Shown: positions 26,261-35,757, counted from the first letter of the stretch. The stretch is 51,952 nucleotides of DNA from Oscillatoria sp. SIO1A7 (GCA_010672965.1 JAAHFN010000048.1:1-51952); one strand, 5' to 3'. The notes: a model not told the origin generated them from the sequence alone. Numbers and translations: made by a program.

Positions 26261-27085
26261 ATGCGTGTTGTGATGGGAAACCTAGGGGCAATTTACCGTA
26301 AGGAGTTGCATGGTTATTTTACGTCCCCTTTGGCTTATGCGATCGCTGCTATCTTCTGGCTGCTGGCGGGTTTTTTGTTAGTCGTCACTCTAGAAGGAAC
26401 CATCCTCCAAGCAGCAAGTTGGGATTTTCAAGCCAAAGAAACGGGCATAAGCTTACCTTCCTTAGATGCACCCTATGAATTCCTGAAAACTTTTTTAGGA
26501 GGGATGGGTTATCTGTCGCTATTCATACTGCCAATGCTATCTATGGGGCTGTATGCAGAAGAACGCAAACTAGGTACATTAGAACTGTTAGCTACTTCTC
26601 CTATAACTAATTGGGCAGTGGCTACGGGTAAATTGTTGGGAGTGGCAACTTTTTTTACTACAATGGTTATGCCTCTGCTATTCTGCGAGGCTATTATCCT
26701 CAGCGCTACTTCTCCACCTATCCCACCGGCGGTTCCGCTGATGGCTCATATTGGTTTAATTTTAGTGGCCACCAGCATTCTTTCTTTAGGAATGTTTATT
26801 TCCTCTTTAACAGATAGCACTATATTAGCAGCTATTCTCACCTTTACCCTAGCTTTCTCACTATGGATAATTGAGCTGATAGCAAATTATTTGTCAAATT
26901 TGAGCGGTAGTAAGTGGCAACTTGTGGGAGAAGCTTTGGAACGTTTATCATTGCTGAGGCATTACTATAACGCCGTTACTGGCATTTTCGATACCAGCAG
27001 TCTGATTATGTTGGCCAGCTATATTTTTGTGGGCGTTTTTCTCACCGCTGGGTCTATTGAAGTGTTGCGCTTCGATCGCTCGTAG
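26261..27085 (+). CDS. ABC-2 type permease (GldF-like)
   Basis: A 274-residue membrane permease with about six helices. Before the first is the amphipathic IYRKELHGYFTSPLAYAIAA typical of GldF/NosY-type permeases. A periplasmic loop (ASWDFQAKETGISLPSLDAPYEF) follows helix 1, and YAEERKLGTLELLATSPI is the conserved cytosolic segment that contacts the ATPase. It ends just after the last helix (FVGVFLTAGSIEVLRF). AAGGAGA lies about 13 bases upstream of ATG 26261; ATG 26273 is an alternative start. It is gene 2 of the operon, 133 bases after the ATPase, and lacks the acidic inserts of its partners. Confidence 0.92.
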   Translation: MRVVMGNLGAIYRKELHGYFTSPLAYAIAAIFWLLAGFLLVVTLEGTILQAASWDFQAKETGISLPSLDAPYEFLKTFLGGMGYLSLFILPMLSMGLYAEERKLGTLELLATSPITNWAVATGKLLGVATFFTTMVMPLLFCEAIILSATSPPIPPAVPLMAHIGLILVATSILSLGMFISSLTDSTILAAILTFTLAFSLWIIELIANYLSNLSGSKWQLVGEALERLSLLRHYYNAVTGIFDTSSLIMLASYIFVGVFLTAGSIEVLRFDRS

Positions 27086-27097
27086 GTGTGTGTGTGG

Positions 27098-27213
27098 GGT
27101 GTAAGAAGTCAAAAGTCAAAAGTCAAAAGTCAAAAGTTAAGAAACACTCCCTCTGTTCGCCGTAAGCCTATTCACTGTTAACTTTTGACTTTTGACTTTT
27201 GACTTCTTACACC
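27098..27213. repeat. Large imperfect hairpin of AAGTCAA repeats between operon genes
   Basis: Left arm 27098-27140 begins GGTGTAAGAAGTC and continues in AAAAGTC heptamers to GTTAA. Right arm 27178-27213 is the complement, with one heptamer fewer. The pairing is about 36 bp with a 37-base loop. It sits between the permease and GldG-like genes and may act as an attenuator or RNA-processing site. Confidence 0.8.
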
Positions 27214-27254
27214 TTACGCCCTACACCCTAATTATTAAAAATGACCGAGAACCA

Positions 27255-29096
27255 ATGAGTAAAAAGAATGCAATAAGAAAAATAATAAAATATACTTTTT
27301 TTATCGGCCCGATGCTAATCGTTATGGGTCTATCCGCTGGCTTTGTCTCTGGACTTTGGGTGCCAGTACCGGCTGGATTGACGATCGCGGGTCTTGTTGT
27401 TTTTGGCCTGTGGCTGATTGCTCGGGAAACGACGGGAGAGGGATTTTGGGGCAAACGCTCTACCGAGGCAGGCACAAACTTTTCTATATCGATGCTGTCA
27501 GCTCTGATAATTGTCGGGCTGATTAACTATATGGGCTTGCGCTTTGCGGTGCGATTAGATTTAACTGAAAATCAAAGGTTTAGCTTGGCACCGCAAACCA
27601 AACAGTTGGTGCGAAATTTGCCGCAACCTGTTAAGGTCTGGGTTTTCGACGATACAGAACCAAATATAGAAGATTTGCAAATATTGCGCAATTATCGGCG
27701 ACAAGCTCCGTCTCTATTTAATTTTGAATATATCGATCCTACGAAAGAGGATGCCCTGGCGCTGAAGTTTGATGTTAAGAGCTTCGGAGATGTATATATA
27801 TCAGACTTAGATGGAGAGGAAAGAAGGTACGTTCAAAATATAAAGCAGCGTTACCTCCGAGAAGCAACTTTGACTGAATCGTTAGTGAAATTAATTAGCG
27901 ATCGCAAGTTAAAAGTCTATTTTCTGCAAGGTCATGGAGAAAGACCTCTAGGGGCAACAAAAGGAGGTATGTCCCAGGCGATCGCTGCTCTTGAGTCAAA
28001 AAACTTTGAAGTCCAACCGCTATTCTTGGCAAAAGTAAAAGAAGTTCCCGACGATGCCTCAGCAGTAGTGGTAGTCTCTCCAAGGCGACCTCTATTCAAA
28101 CAGGAGATAAGGGCTTTACAAAAGTATCTCAATTCTGGCGGCAGCCTTTTGCTGACTGTAGATTATAAGACGAATCCGGGGTTAAACTCCTTGCTGGAAG
28201 AATGGGGAGTAACCCTAGACGATCGCGTGGCGGTGGATATCTCTGGCAAAGGCCAATTCCTGAACTTGGGTCCAACAAGACCTCTGATTACAGACTATGG
28301 AGACCATGCGATCGTTCGCTCCTTCACTAACGGCTATTCTTTCTATAATCTAGCGCGACCGATTGAGATCTCAGAAGTAGAGGCAGTTGAGGCCATTCCC
28401 CTGTTGAAAACTGACGAACGCAGTTGGGCAGAGACCGACCCAGAACAAAGATTTATGAGCTTTAATGAAGATAAGGATAGCCCCGGTCCATTAACTTTGG
28501 CAGTGGCTCTGACCCGAACCACGAGGGCTATAGAAGAGCCAAACCCCGATTCGGAGGCAGAAACAAGCGAATCTGCCCCGAAATCCTCTAGTTCTGAGGA
28601 AGGTCAGCAAACAGGCGAATCGGTCTTGGAATCGGGACCAAATAGCGATAATCCAGAAGGTGCTGAATCTGCAGATCCGCAACCAGAGGCTGGAGAATCT
28701 GGGGCAGAATCTGGGGCAGAATCTGGGGCAGAATCGGAACAAAAATCAGAGTCAAATGGTGAGAATCCAGAAAGCTCCGAATCTCCCGATGCAGAATTAG
28801 AGGAAAGCCAGTCCCCTGAAAAGGAGGTAGAGGCTCGGATGGTGGTATTCGGAACCTCTGAGTTTGCTATAAATGGCCTATTTAATTTGCAACTGAATGG
28901 GGATATGTTTCTGAACTCGGTGAGTTGGTTGAGTAGAGAGAATGAAGAAATTATCTCGATTCGCCCCAAACAAGCAACCAATCGACGCATTAGAATGACA
29001 GACCGACAAAAAAGGTTCGTCCAGGTAATGGCTTTGGCCATTTTTCCACTGATTGGGCTGGGATTAGCCCTCTTCCGCTGGTTGCAAAGACGCTAG
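27255..29096 (+). CDS. GldG-like ABC transporter auxiliary protein
   Basis: Starting at ATG 27255 gives 613 residues; the frame is open upstream to 27192 but runs through the hairpin repeat. The N-terminus has three membrane helices (GPMLIVMGLSAGFVSGLW, AGLTIAGLVVFGLWLIA, ISMLSALIIVGLINYMGL). The periplasmic GldG/ABC-auxiliary domain shows LDLTENQRFSLAPQTKQLVRNL, VYFLQGHGERPL, FEVQPLFL and a GGSLLLTVDY strand. A roughly 100-residue acidic E/S/G-rich insert follows (nt about 28534-28830, with three GAESGAES-type units). The C-terminal helix is MALAIFPLIGLGLALFRWL. GldG with GldA and GldF drives gliding in Bacteroidetes; related sets elsewhere have unknown substrates. Confidence 0.9.
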   Translation: MSKKNAIRKIIKYTFFIGPMLIVMGLSAGFVSGLWVPVPAGLTIAGLVVFGLWLIARETTGEGFWGKRSTEAGTNFSISMLSALIIVGLINYMGLRFAVRLDLTENQRFSLAPQTKQLVRNLPQPVKVWVFDDTEPNIEDLQILRNYRRQAPSLFNFEYIDPTKEDALALKFDVKSFGDVYISDLDGEERRYVQNIKQRYLREATLTESLVKLISDRKLKVYFLQGHGERPLGATKGGMSQAIAALESKNFEVQPLFLAKVKEVPDDASAVVVVSPRRPLFKQEIRALQKYLNSGGSLLLTVDYKTNPGLNSLLEEWGVTLDDRVAVDISGKGQFLNLGPTRPLITDYGDHAIVRSFTNGYSFYNLARPIEISEVEAVEAIPLLKTDERSWAETDPEQRFMSFNEDKDSPGPLTLAVALTRTTRAIEEPNPDSEAETSESAPKSSSSEEGQQTGESVLESGPNSDNPEGAESADPQPEAGESGAESGAESGAESEQKSESNGENPESSESPDAELEESQSPEKEVEARMVVFGTSEFAINGLFNLQLNGDMFLNSVSWLSRENEEIISIRPKQATNRRIRMTDRQKRFVQVMALAIFPLIGLGLALFRWLQRR

Positions 29097-29113
29097 AAAA
29101 TTAAGATAAGTCA

Positions 29114-30382
29114 ATGAGATTGCAGCGCTCGACTATAATTATATTTTTTCTCGCTCTCAGCATGGTTGGGGGCGTTTATTACTATGAAACTGAGGTTATT
29201 CCCCAACAGGAGGCCGAAAAGGATGAAAAGCAACAGCTCTTTGCTTTTAATGAAGATGATGTAGAATTTTTGACTGTGAAAAATCAGGAACAAACTCTAC
29301 GATTTAAGCGATCGCCCGAGTCTGCCAAGCCACAACCGGGGGATACCATCTGGCGGATGGAAATCGTAGAATATGTTCCCCCTATAGAGGAGTCGATAGA
29401 TGAGGAGTCGATCGATTATGAAGAATCAACTCCGAGCGAAAACCCAAATTCTGGCAACTTTGGGGAGACAGACCCTAGCGATAACTCGGGAAATATTGGA
29501 GAATTAACGCCAAGCGAGCAGCCGGAAAATCCTTGGGAAACAGCCTCTAGCGAAGAGCGGGAAAATCCTTGGGAAACAGCCCCAAGCGAGGAGTCGGGAA
29601 ATTCCGAAGGAACCCCAGGCGAGAAGTCGGGAGATCCGGAAACAACCCAAGGCGAGGAGTCAGCCAGTTCGGAAGAATTAACTCCTAGGGAAAATCTGGT
29701 AAATTCTGGGCAACTAGCTCTTAATGAGGAGTTGGCGAATATTGGAGAATTAAACCCGAGCGAAGAATCGGAAAATTCTGAGGACTCGGAAAATACTCTG
29801 GAGTCAGAGTCGCTTGAGGAACTAGAGAAGCTAGTAGGCACAGAGGTTCCGGCCAATGATGCTTATGTGTCTTTTTTGTTGAGTGAATTGGTTAAGGCCA
29901 AGAGCGAGCGATCCTTTGTTGCTAGTGAAGATCGGCTTAAGGACTATGGCTTAGAGGAACCGATCGCGACTGTTGAAGTGAGCCTCAAAGATGGGCAAAC
30001 CCATGAGCTTGTTGTGGGCAAGCGCGACTTTACAGAAAAATCTTTATACGCTAGAGTCGATCCGTCAGAGGCCGAGGCAGAAAAGCCAGAGGTGGTTTTG
30101 GTTTCTCTAAACTTTGACTATGGGGTAAATCGCTCGCTGAAAGAATGGAAACAATTAGAGGAAACGCTTGGGGATCTTTCTGATGAAGCTGTAGAAGCAA
30201 GTACGGAAGATGCTGCCGAAGAATCGGGCGAAAAACAGGATGAGGATAATTCTTTAGATACTTTTGACGAACCTGCGGAGGAGAATAGCGCCGAAAATAG
30301 CGCCGAAGATTCGGAAGCCAGTTATGAAGATGGCGATGGGGAAAGTCCCGAGGAACCGGCAGCCGTTCCAGGTTCCCAATAG
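29114..30382 (+). CDS. DUF4340 protein with acidic low-complexity region
   Basis: The 422-residue fourth gene of the operon starts 17 bases after the GldG-like stop. It has a signal anchor at residues 7-24 (TIIIFFLALSMVGGVYYY), then FNEDDVEFLTVKNQEQTLRF and the first DUF4340-like strands. Residues about 92-280 are an E/S/N/P-rich repetitive block with units such as PSEESGNSE and NPWETAPSEE. The DUF4340 core resumes with SFVASEDRLKDYGLEEPIAT and ELVVGKRDFTEKSLYARVD. A second acidic tail ends the protein. DUF4340 proteins often accompany GldA-F-G sets as periplasm-facing accessory proteins. The operon order supports a single complex. Confidence 0.85.
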   Translation: MRLQRSTIIIFFLALSMVGGVYYYETEVIPQQEAEKDEKQQLFAFNEDDVEFLTVKNQEQTLRFKRSPESAKPQPGDTIWRMEIVEYVPPIEESIDEESIDYEESTPSENPNSGNFGETDPSDNSGNIGELTPSEQPENPWETASSEERENPWETAPSEESGNSEGTPGEKSGDPETTQGEESASSEELTPRENLVNSGQLALNEELANIGELNPSEESENSEDSENTLESESLEELEKLVGTEVPANDAYVSFLLSELVKAKSERSFVASEDRLKDYGLEEPIATVEVSLKDGQTHELVVGKRDFTEKSLYARVDPSEAEAEKPEVVLVSLNFDYGVNRSLKEWKQLEETLGDLSDEAVEASTEDAAEESGEKQDEDNSLDTFDEPAEENSAENSAEDSEASYEDGDGESPEEPAAVPGSQ

Positions 30383-30486
30383 CGATCGCCCCGTTTTCGG
30401 GGTGCGGGCGATCGCAGGGGTATTTTTTACAGAAATGATTTAGGTGCGCTATACATAATACCAATTCTTTGTGAAAATGAGACAAA

Positions 30487-30567
30487 TCCGCCGTTCGGGC
30501 TGAGCTTGTCGAAGCCCTGGGCTACGCCAACTCCCAGGGCTTCGACAAGCTCAGCCCGAACGGCGGA
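30487..30567. repeat. 35-bp perfect inverted repeat between convergent genes
   Basis: Arms 30487-30521 and 30533-30567 are exact complements around an 11-base loop (30522-30532). The motif GTTCGGGCTGAGCTTGTCGA is a widely seen REP-like palindrome in bacteria. Flanking ACCAATTC and GAATTGGT extend the symmetry. It lies between the DUF4340 and dynamin genes, so it may terminate both transcripts. Confidence 0.9.
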
Positions 30568-30656
30568 TAAAGGAATTGGTCTAAGTTAAAAACAGAAGAG
30601 GAAGAGCGATCGCTCTTCCTCTAACTCTAGTCTAACGAGGAAGAGCGATCGCAATT

Positions 30657-32954
30657 TTATTTGGGTGCCTGTGTTGGTTTCCAAGTATCTAGAGACTCCC
30701 GGATTTTTTTCAAGCCTTCCAGATCGGACTTTAAGTATTGCTTTTGCAACTCTAGTGTTTGCCTAATTTTCTCTGCTTGAGCCTCCTTTCTCTGCCGTTC
30801 GCTTAGCAAATATTCAAAATCGGCCTGGAACTTATCGATGTACTTGTCGATTTGCTGCTCTGCATTGTTAAAATGTGCCATCACTTGCTTGGCAACAACT
30901 CGATCGAGCGTCTTGCGGCTTGCAGTAGCTTGCTTATCTATTGTACCCTGGATTATTTTCGTTGTTTCGCGCAAGTCGATTTCATACAAGTCGCGATGGG
31001 CAGTTGTACCAACCCTTTCTGTATAAGCTACTTGAACCGTGTACGGTTTTTGGTAATCTTCATAGTACCCACTTTGACAAAAACCGCCTTCTACCCAACG
31101 CTTGTCTTGTTCGTATCGAGTTTCATCCTTGTACTTCTGCACGTCTTTGTATCGCGTATAAGCTTCCTGCTGGCGTTTAATCTGTTCGTCAATGCTGGGA
31201 AGCTCAAAGCTAGGAAATTGAATTGGATTTGGGTTCAGCTTTATCTGCAAGGATTCCCTTAAATACTTAGAAAGCTCGTTAGATATTTCTTGCGTCTGCG
31301 ACTGAATTTGCAACGCCAGCTCTTTTTGAATCCTTGCCCCGTCTCTAACAAGCTGGTCTTGTGCCTCTATCCACCATTCCTTGATTAAAGGTCCACAAAA
31401 ATCGTTAATTGCCTTCCAGATTTTCTTAGCCTCAGATTGGTTATAAACCTGAATTTTGTACGGATCGGATCCAGATTTTGAGCTATCAAAAACAAAGGGG
31501 AATAAGTTCTGAAGAAACGAGTCAATAGACTGTTTGACCACGCCAAACGGGTCGGATAGCAGGCTCTTTTTCCTTCTGGCCTCAGCGAACCGACGAAACT
31601 GTTCTCCAATCCTCAGCTTGGCTCTTTCGGAAAACTCGTCGAGTTCTCGTCCGAAACTGTCAGTCAGCTCCCATTCCTTTTTTTTAACTGAGTTCCTGAC
31701 ATATTGCAGCTTTCCCCTGGCGGATTCAGAGCGCCTTTTGTAATCTTTTACCTTGGCCTGAAGCTCATCAATTGCTATTTGCCAGCCCCTTATTTCCACA
31801 TCTAGCGTATCCTCAATCCCTTTGGCAGCCTTATCCAGCTTTCCACAGACAGCACTGAGAAGATTCCAGCCAGAACTTTGGATAATTGTCTGAATTGCCT
31901 TCTCCTCAATATGAGGAATACCGCTGTCTTGTAAAGCTTGGGGGGCAATCTGTGCATTAGGAGGCGTGTAGCTACCACCCTCCTCGTCCTCTACAGCGTA
32001 GGCACTACTGAAGAATTTCCTGAAGTCTTTTTTCTGGCTTTGAGTTTCTGTCCCTTGCAAAATCAGTTTTGCCAACAATCCCTTTCTGGCGCTGACGGGG
32101 TAAACAACTGGATCGGGGAATCCAAAAGCCCTCAAATCCTTCTCTATACCTGCAATCACTTCTGGAATCGGTCGATCTTTTTCTGACTTCATGTCCACTT
32201 TGTTGAGGACGAAGTAAATCTTGCCCGTATTCTCTGCCAAAAACTCTCGGCGACTCTCGATCAATTCCTTAAACAGGTCTGAGGAAGCCTCATCCTTGAA
32301 GGAGGTGTAGTCTAAGAGGAATATAATCGCATCGCAGGTTCTTACGGCCTCTAATGTCGTTTCTTTCAGAGCCGTTGCGCTGAAGCCAGCAGACTGCCAC
32401 TCATTGGGACCAGGAGTGTCAACCAGGGAGAAGCCAGTTAGAGAGGAGTATTTACTAATCGCCTGAATGGGATGCCACAGTTCAAAGTGCGTTACCCGAT
32501 CGGGGTTGGCCTTCTCGCGAATCTCGCGGGTACGCTCCAAAAATTTTTTTACGATAGTTTGAGCTTCACCCTCAGCAATCTTCTGCCCTTTCTGTTGACC
32601 TTCTCGGTGTTCCCACAGTTGGGGCTGTCCGGACTGAATATGTCGAATACCAGTACGACAGACTGTACAGGCCGCCGTTTCGCTGGCTAGAATATCGGCA
32701 CCAATCAAAGCATTGAGGAATGTGCTTTTGCCAGCTTTCATCGGTGCAATTACAGCAACTTGGTACTTTTGCTCCTGCAAAGCATTCAAAGCATATTCAA
32801 TATCATTTTCTATGCTTTGCAGCCCCTTGAGCGTAGCATCATCCCCGCCATTACTCAGGCGATCTGCCATTACTCTGTCTCGAAGATACTTTAGTAGATT
32901 AGAGCCAGCATTGTAGATACTTTCGTATGTTTCTTGAAACCTCTCTGAAGACAT
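30657..32954 (-). CDS. Bacterial dynamin-like GTPase
   Basis: A 765-residue large GTPase of the dynamin superfamily. The GTPase domain has G1 APMKAGKST at 70-78, a G2 region around TAACTVCR, G3 DTPGPNEW near 178 and G4 NKVDMKSEKD near 250. Long helical, lysine-rich coiled segments (DELQAKVKDYKRRSESARGK, and the end EAQAEKIRQTLELQKQYLK) would form the stalk and trunk. Bacterial dynamins remodel or hold membranes, and in some bacteria help with phage defence or membrane stress; which applies here is unknown. There is no second dynamin gene next to it, unlike paired systems. ATG at 32952-32954. Confidence 0.9.
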   Translation of the reverse strand: MSSERFQETYESIYNAGSNLLKYLRDRVMADRLSNGGDDATLKGLQSIENDIEYALNALQEQKYQVAVIAPMKAGKSTFLNALIGADILASETAACTVCRTGIRHIQSGQPQLWEHREGQQKGQKIAEGEAQTIVKKFLERTREIREKANPDRVTHFELWHPIQAISKYSSLTGFSLVDTPGPNEWQSAGFSATALKETTLEAVRTCDAIIFLLDYTSFKDEASSDLFKELIESRREFLAENTGKIYFVLNKVDMKSEKDRPIPEVIAGIEKDLRAFGFPDPVVYPVSARKGLLAKLILQGTETQSQKKDFRKFFSSAYAVEDEEGGSYTPPNAQIAPQALQDSGIPHIEEKAIQTIIQSSGWNLLSAVCGKLDKAAKGIEDTLDVEIRGWQIAIDELQAKVKDYKRRSESARGKLQYVRNSVKKKEWELTDSFGRELDEFSERAKLRIGEQFRRFAEARRKKSLLSDPFGVVKQSIDSFLQNLFPFVFDSSKSGSDPYKIQVYNQSEAKKIWKAINDFCGPLIKEWWIEAQDQLVRDGARIQKELALQIQSQTQEISNELSKYLRESLQIKLNPNPIQFPSFELPSIDEQIKRQQEAYTRYKDVQKYKDETRYEQDKRWVEGGFCQSGYYEDYQKPYTVQVAYTERVGTTAHRDLYEIDLRETTKIIQGTIDKQATASRKTLDRVVAKQVMAHFNNAEQQIDKYIDKFQADFEYLLSERQRKEAQAEKIRQTLELQKQYLKSDLEGLKKIRESLDTWKPTQAPK

Positions 32955-33403
32955 TTGCTTATTACCTCCGTGAAAAGGCTAGACCTAATTTTTCGGCTTT
33001 TGTCGGCAACACCAAGTAACTGGTGACTGTTAGCTACAGATAGACAACATTATTTACTTCTGGAGTTGTCCGACTTGATTGGGATTGTCTCCTAATTCAA
33101 ATATGTTAGCATTGCGCTGGGTAAATGAGCGGCAAAAAAACCTATTGTAATATTTTTCAACAAAACCCAAACACCTCTGCAATGGCCTCTCCCTAAATCA
33201 CCCAAGTTGCTACCTATAAGTAGCAACTTGAGTTATAGCAGTAAGCAGTCAGCTATCAGCAGTCAGCTATCAGCACAAGCCTTGTCGTTACTAGCAAGGA
33301 GCGAGATTTGAATTGTCCTTTCCCCGAGTGCGTAGTGCTATAAATCATCAATTCCTTCATTGGCCCTTGTTAGTCTTGGCACGGCCGATTGGAAGGTATG
33401 CCA
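32955..33403. other. Gap upstream of the dynamin gene
   Basis: No gene is seen. It holds the dynamin promoter region, a hairpin AAGTTGCTAC/GTAGCAACTT at 33204-33229, and a family E element at 33233-33343. Confidence 0.55.
33233..33343. mobile_element. MITE-like element, family E, copy 3
   Basis: The ends TTATAGCAGTAAGC and CGTAGTGCTATAA are imperfect inverted repeats, with AGCAGTCAGCTATC repeats inside. Compare 2866-3081. Confidence 0.45.
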
Positions 33404-34183
33404 TTAATCTCCTTGTTTTTTGATCTGGTCCCGCAATCTTGCCAATTCTGCCTCGGCCGCTTCGGCCCGCTGGCGTTCGGCTTCGGCTCGTTCGTTTGCG
33501 GCTTCGGCCCGCTGGCGTTCTGCTTCGGCCTGCTGGTTTGCGGCTTCGGTTTGCAACTGTTCTTGAATTGCTACTTCATTTGGGGCTGGAACCAGGTCTC
33601 CTTCTGGGGTCATAAACCGCAGCTTTTCTGCCACAATCCCCAAATATAGCTCTAATTGCTCGCTCCAGAGCCATCCATATTCATTGGCTTCGATGGGCCG
33701 ATACTTGCTCTTTTCATTGAGACGAAATCCCTTAAATTCTAGGGTATAGGGGTCGAACCAAAAATATTCCGGAGTTCTAAAAATATTCTGATAGATTCGC
33801 TTTTTTTCGGTTCGATCCACGCTCGCAGTTGTAGGCGAAAGGATTTCTACGATCGCATTGGGATATTTGCCGTCTTCTTCCCATACCGTCCAACTCTTGC
33901 GCTCTTTGTACTCCGTATCCAAGACTACGAAAAAGTCAGGTCCTCGAAAATACTCCGAGCGGCGCTGGTGTCGGCTGTAATAGACGGTTAGATTGCCAGC
34001 GGCATAGAAATTATTGCGTCTGGCCTCGGGAGCATCGGGGCGTTCCTGCCACCACCACCGCAGGCTCAGCAACAAAAGAATAATTTGATTGAGATGGCGT
34101 TCTGTTTCCAAAGTCGGCTCGTCACTCAGTAGCTCTGACGGAGGAAATTTTACCGCATTATCGGTTGTACTAATGGAAAGCAT
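33404..34183 (-). CDS. Uma2 family nuclease-like protein with coiled-coil tail
   Basis: A 259-residue member of the Uma2/DUF820 family, a restriction-endonuclease-like fold hugely amplified in cyanobacteria, with unknown biological role. The core motifs are GPDFFVVLD, NAIVEILSPTTASVDRTEKK (acidic and Lys active-site pattern) and EYFWFDPYTLEFKGFRL. The last 55 residues are a repetitive coiled coil of the (Q/E)AEAERQRAEAAN type. ATG at 34181-34183. It is convergent with no gene and lies beside the DUF2809 gene, in the same direction. Confidence 0.9.
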   Translation of the reverse strand: MLSISTTDNAVKFPPSELLSDEPTLETERHLNQIILLLLSLRWWWQERPDAPEARRNNFYAAGNLTVYYSRHQRRSEYFRGPDFFVVLDTEYKERKSWTVWEEDGKYPNAIVEILSPTTASVDRTEKKRIYQNIFRTPEYFWFDPYTLEFKGFRLNEKSKYRPIEANEYGWLWSEQLELYLGIVAEKLRFMTPEGDLVPAPNEVAIQEQLQTEAANQQAEAERQRAEAANERAEAERQRAEAAEAELARLRDQIKKQGD

Positions 34184-34269
34184 GGTTATTTGGGGTAAGC
34201 AAGGCTGCTTTTACTCTATCAGTTTGCTTGGGTTATTGCGGTTTTGGGTTTCAGCAGTGAGCATTAATT

Positions 34270-34713
34270 CTACGACTGGTCCTTGTTTATCTTAGCACTG
34301 AGAAGTTGATGCTGAATTCCTCGCACCCAAGCCCAACCCAGAAAGCTGCCGATAAAATAATAAGGAAAATCCGTCCATTGAAAAGTATTGCCAAGTAACA
34401 GCCGCCCGAGCAAAGTGGCTCGAATTGCTTGTAAAAAGGGAGGGTGCCATAGTTGCAGGCATTCTAATAGACAGGTTACCAGACAGACTGCGACTGCTGC
34501 CCGTACTGCCGCAAGTTGAGGCCAGATAAAAACTACTAGGAGAACGAAGAAAATCTCGTAAGGCACTCCCCCAAAAGAATTATTGAGCCATTCTTGCCCC
34601 GGACCTCTATAGAATTTCATTGCTAAACCCAAGGGGACAATAAAGAGGATGCTCGCTAGTAGGGCGAGGCGATAGTTGAAAAAGCGATGGTTGCGAGAAA
34701 ATGGAGAAGTCAT
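34270..34713 (-). CDS. DUF2809 family membrane protein
   Basis: A 147-residue integral membrane protein with about four helices: [57 protein letters not shown] and [18 protein letters not shown]. The central [20 protein letters not shown] and the [12 protein letters not shown] segment are hallmarks of DUF2809, whose function is not known to me. It is divergent from the SPFH gene. Confidence 0.85.
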   Translation of the reverse strand: MTSPFSRNHRFFNYRLALLASILFIVPLGLAMKFYRGPGQEWLNNSFGGVPYEIFFVLLVVFIWPQLAAVRAAVAVCLVTCLLECLQLWHPPFLQAIRATLLGRLLLGNTFQWTDFPYYFIGSFLGWAWVRGIQHQLLSAKINKDQS

Positions 34714-34851
34714 AATATTTTAGTTGGGAATTGGGAATTGGGCATTGGGCATGGGAAACGGGGCAACCACGGGGGGATTGCCCCTACAAAACACGCCGAT
34801 CTGTATCCTTTGTGTAAGTTGTACTACAATAACTCAAAAATAAAAATAGCA

Positions 34852-35757
34852 ATGGAAGCAATTAAGGAAAAACCCGCTTTTAAGATAAACGGATTTCTGG
34901 TGCTGGCGGTAACGATCGCGATCGCCGGTGCGGGATTTTGGCTGATTAGCCAGAACTTATTGGCGATCGCCTCAAGCAATAACTGGCAAGATATCTCTAC
35001 CAACCAATTTTACGGCGTCGGGTTGCTGGTGTTATCTTTCTTGCTACTGCTGGGCTTTATTCCCGTCCAGCCGAACCAAGCGCGGGTGCTAGTATTTTTC
35101 GGCAATTATATCGGTACCGTTCGCAGCCCTGGTTTTTGGTGGGTCAATCCTCTGGCCTCTAAGTCTCTCGTTTCCCTGAGAGTTCGTAACTTCAATAGCG
35201 ACAAACTCAAAGTCAACGATGCCCAAGGTAGCCCTATCGAGATTGCCGCCGTCGTGGTTTGGCGAGTTATCGATTCTGCCAAAGCCCTATTTGATGTAGA
35301 TTACTATCAAGAATTTGTGGCTATCCAGAGCGAAACGGCTATTCGCACTCTAGCAATTCGCTATGCTTACGACGCTGAGAATGAAAATGACTCTTCTCTG
35401 AGGGGAAGTCCCGACGAAGTGGCGGCGGCATTAAAGGAAGAAGTCCAAGCTCGCCTAGTAGTGGCAGGAGTAGAAGTCATGGAAACTCGGCTATCTCATC
35501 TGGCCTATGCTCCCGAGATCGCTCAAGTGATGTTGCGCCGACAGCAGGCGAGAGCGATTATCGCCGCACGCCAACAAATTGTCGAGGGTGCGGTGAGTAT
35601 GGTGGAAATGGCTATTAATCAGTTGAGCGATCGCCAAATTATCGCCCTAGACGACGAACGCAAAGCCGCGATGATTAATAATCTGTTGGTGGTGCTGACT
35701 TCTGAGAATAACACTCAACCAGTGGTTAATGCTGGCGGCCTTCAGGTAGATAATTGA
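34852..35757 (+). CDS. SPFH domain membrane protein
   Basis: A 301-residue prohibitin/stomatin/flotillin-type protein. I start at ATG 34852; the open frame to 34687 runs through a repeat. Two N-terminal helices ([20 protein letters not shown] and [14 protein letters not shown]) precede the SPFH domain, with [47 protein letters not shown] and a helical C-terminus ([21 protein letters not shown]). It lacks the long coiled tail of flotillins. Such proteins scaffold membrane microdomains or proteases. The upstream sequence shares the GGGGCAACC/GGTTGCCCC block of family A elements. Confidence 0.9.
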
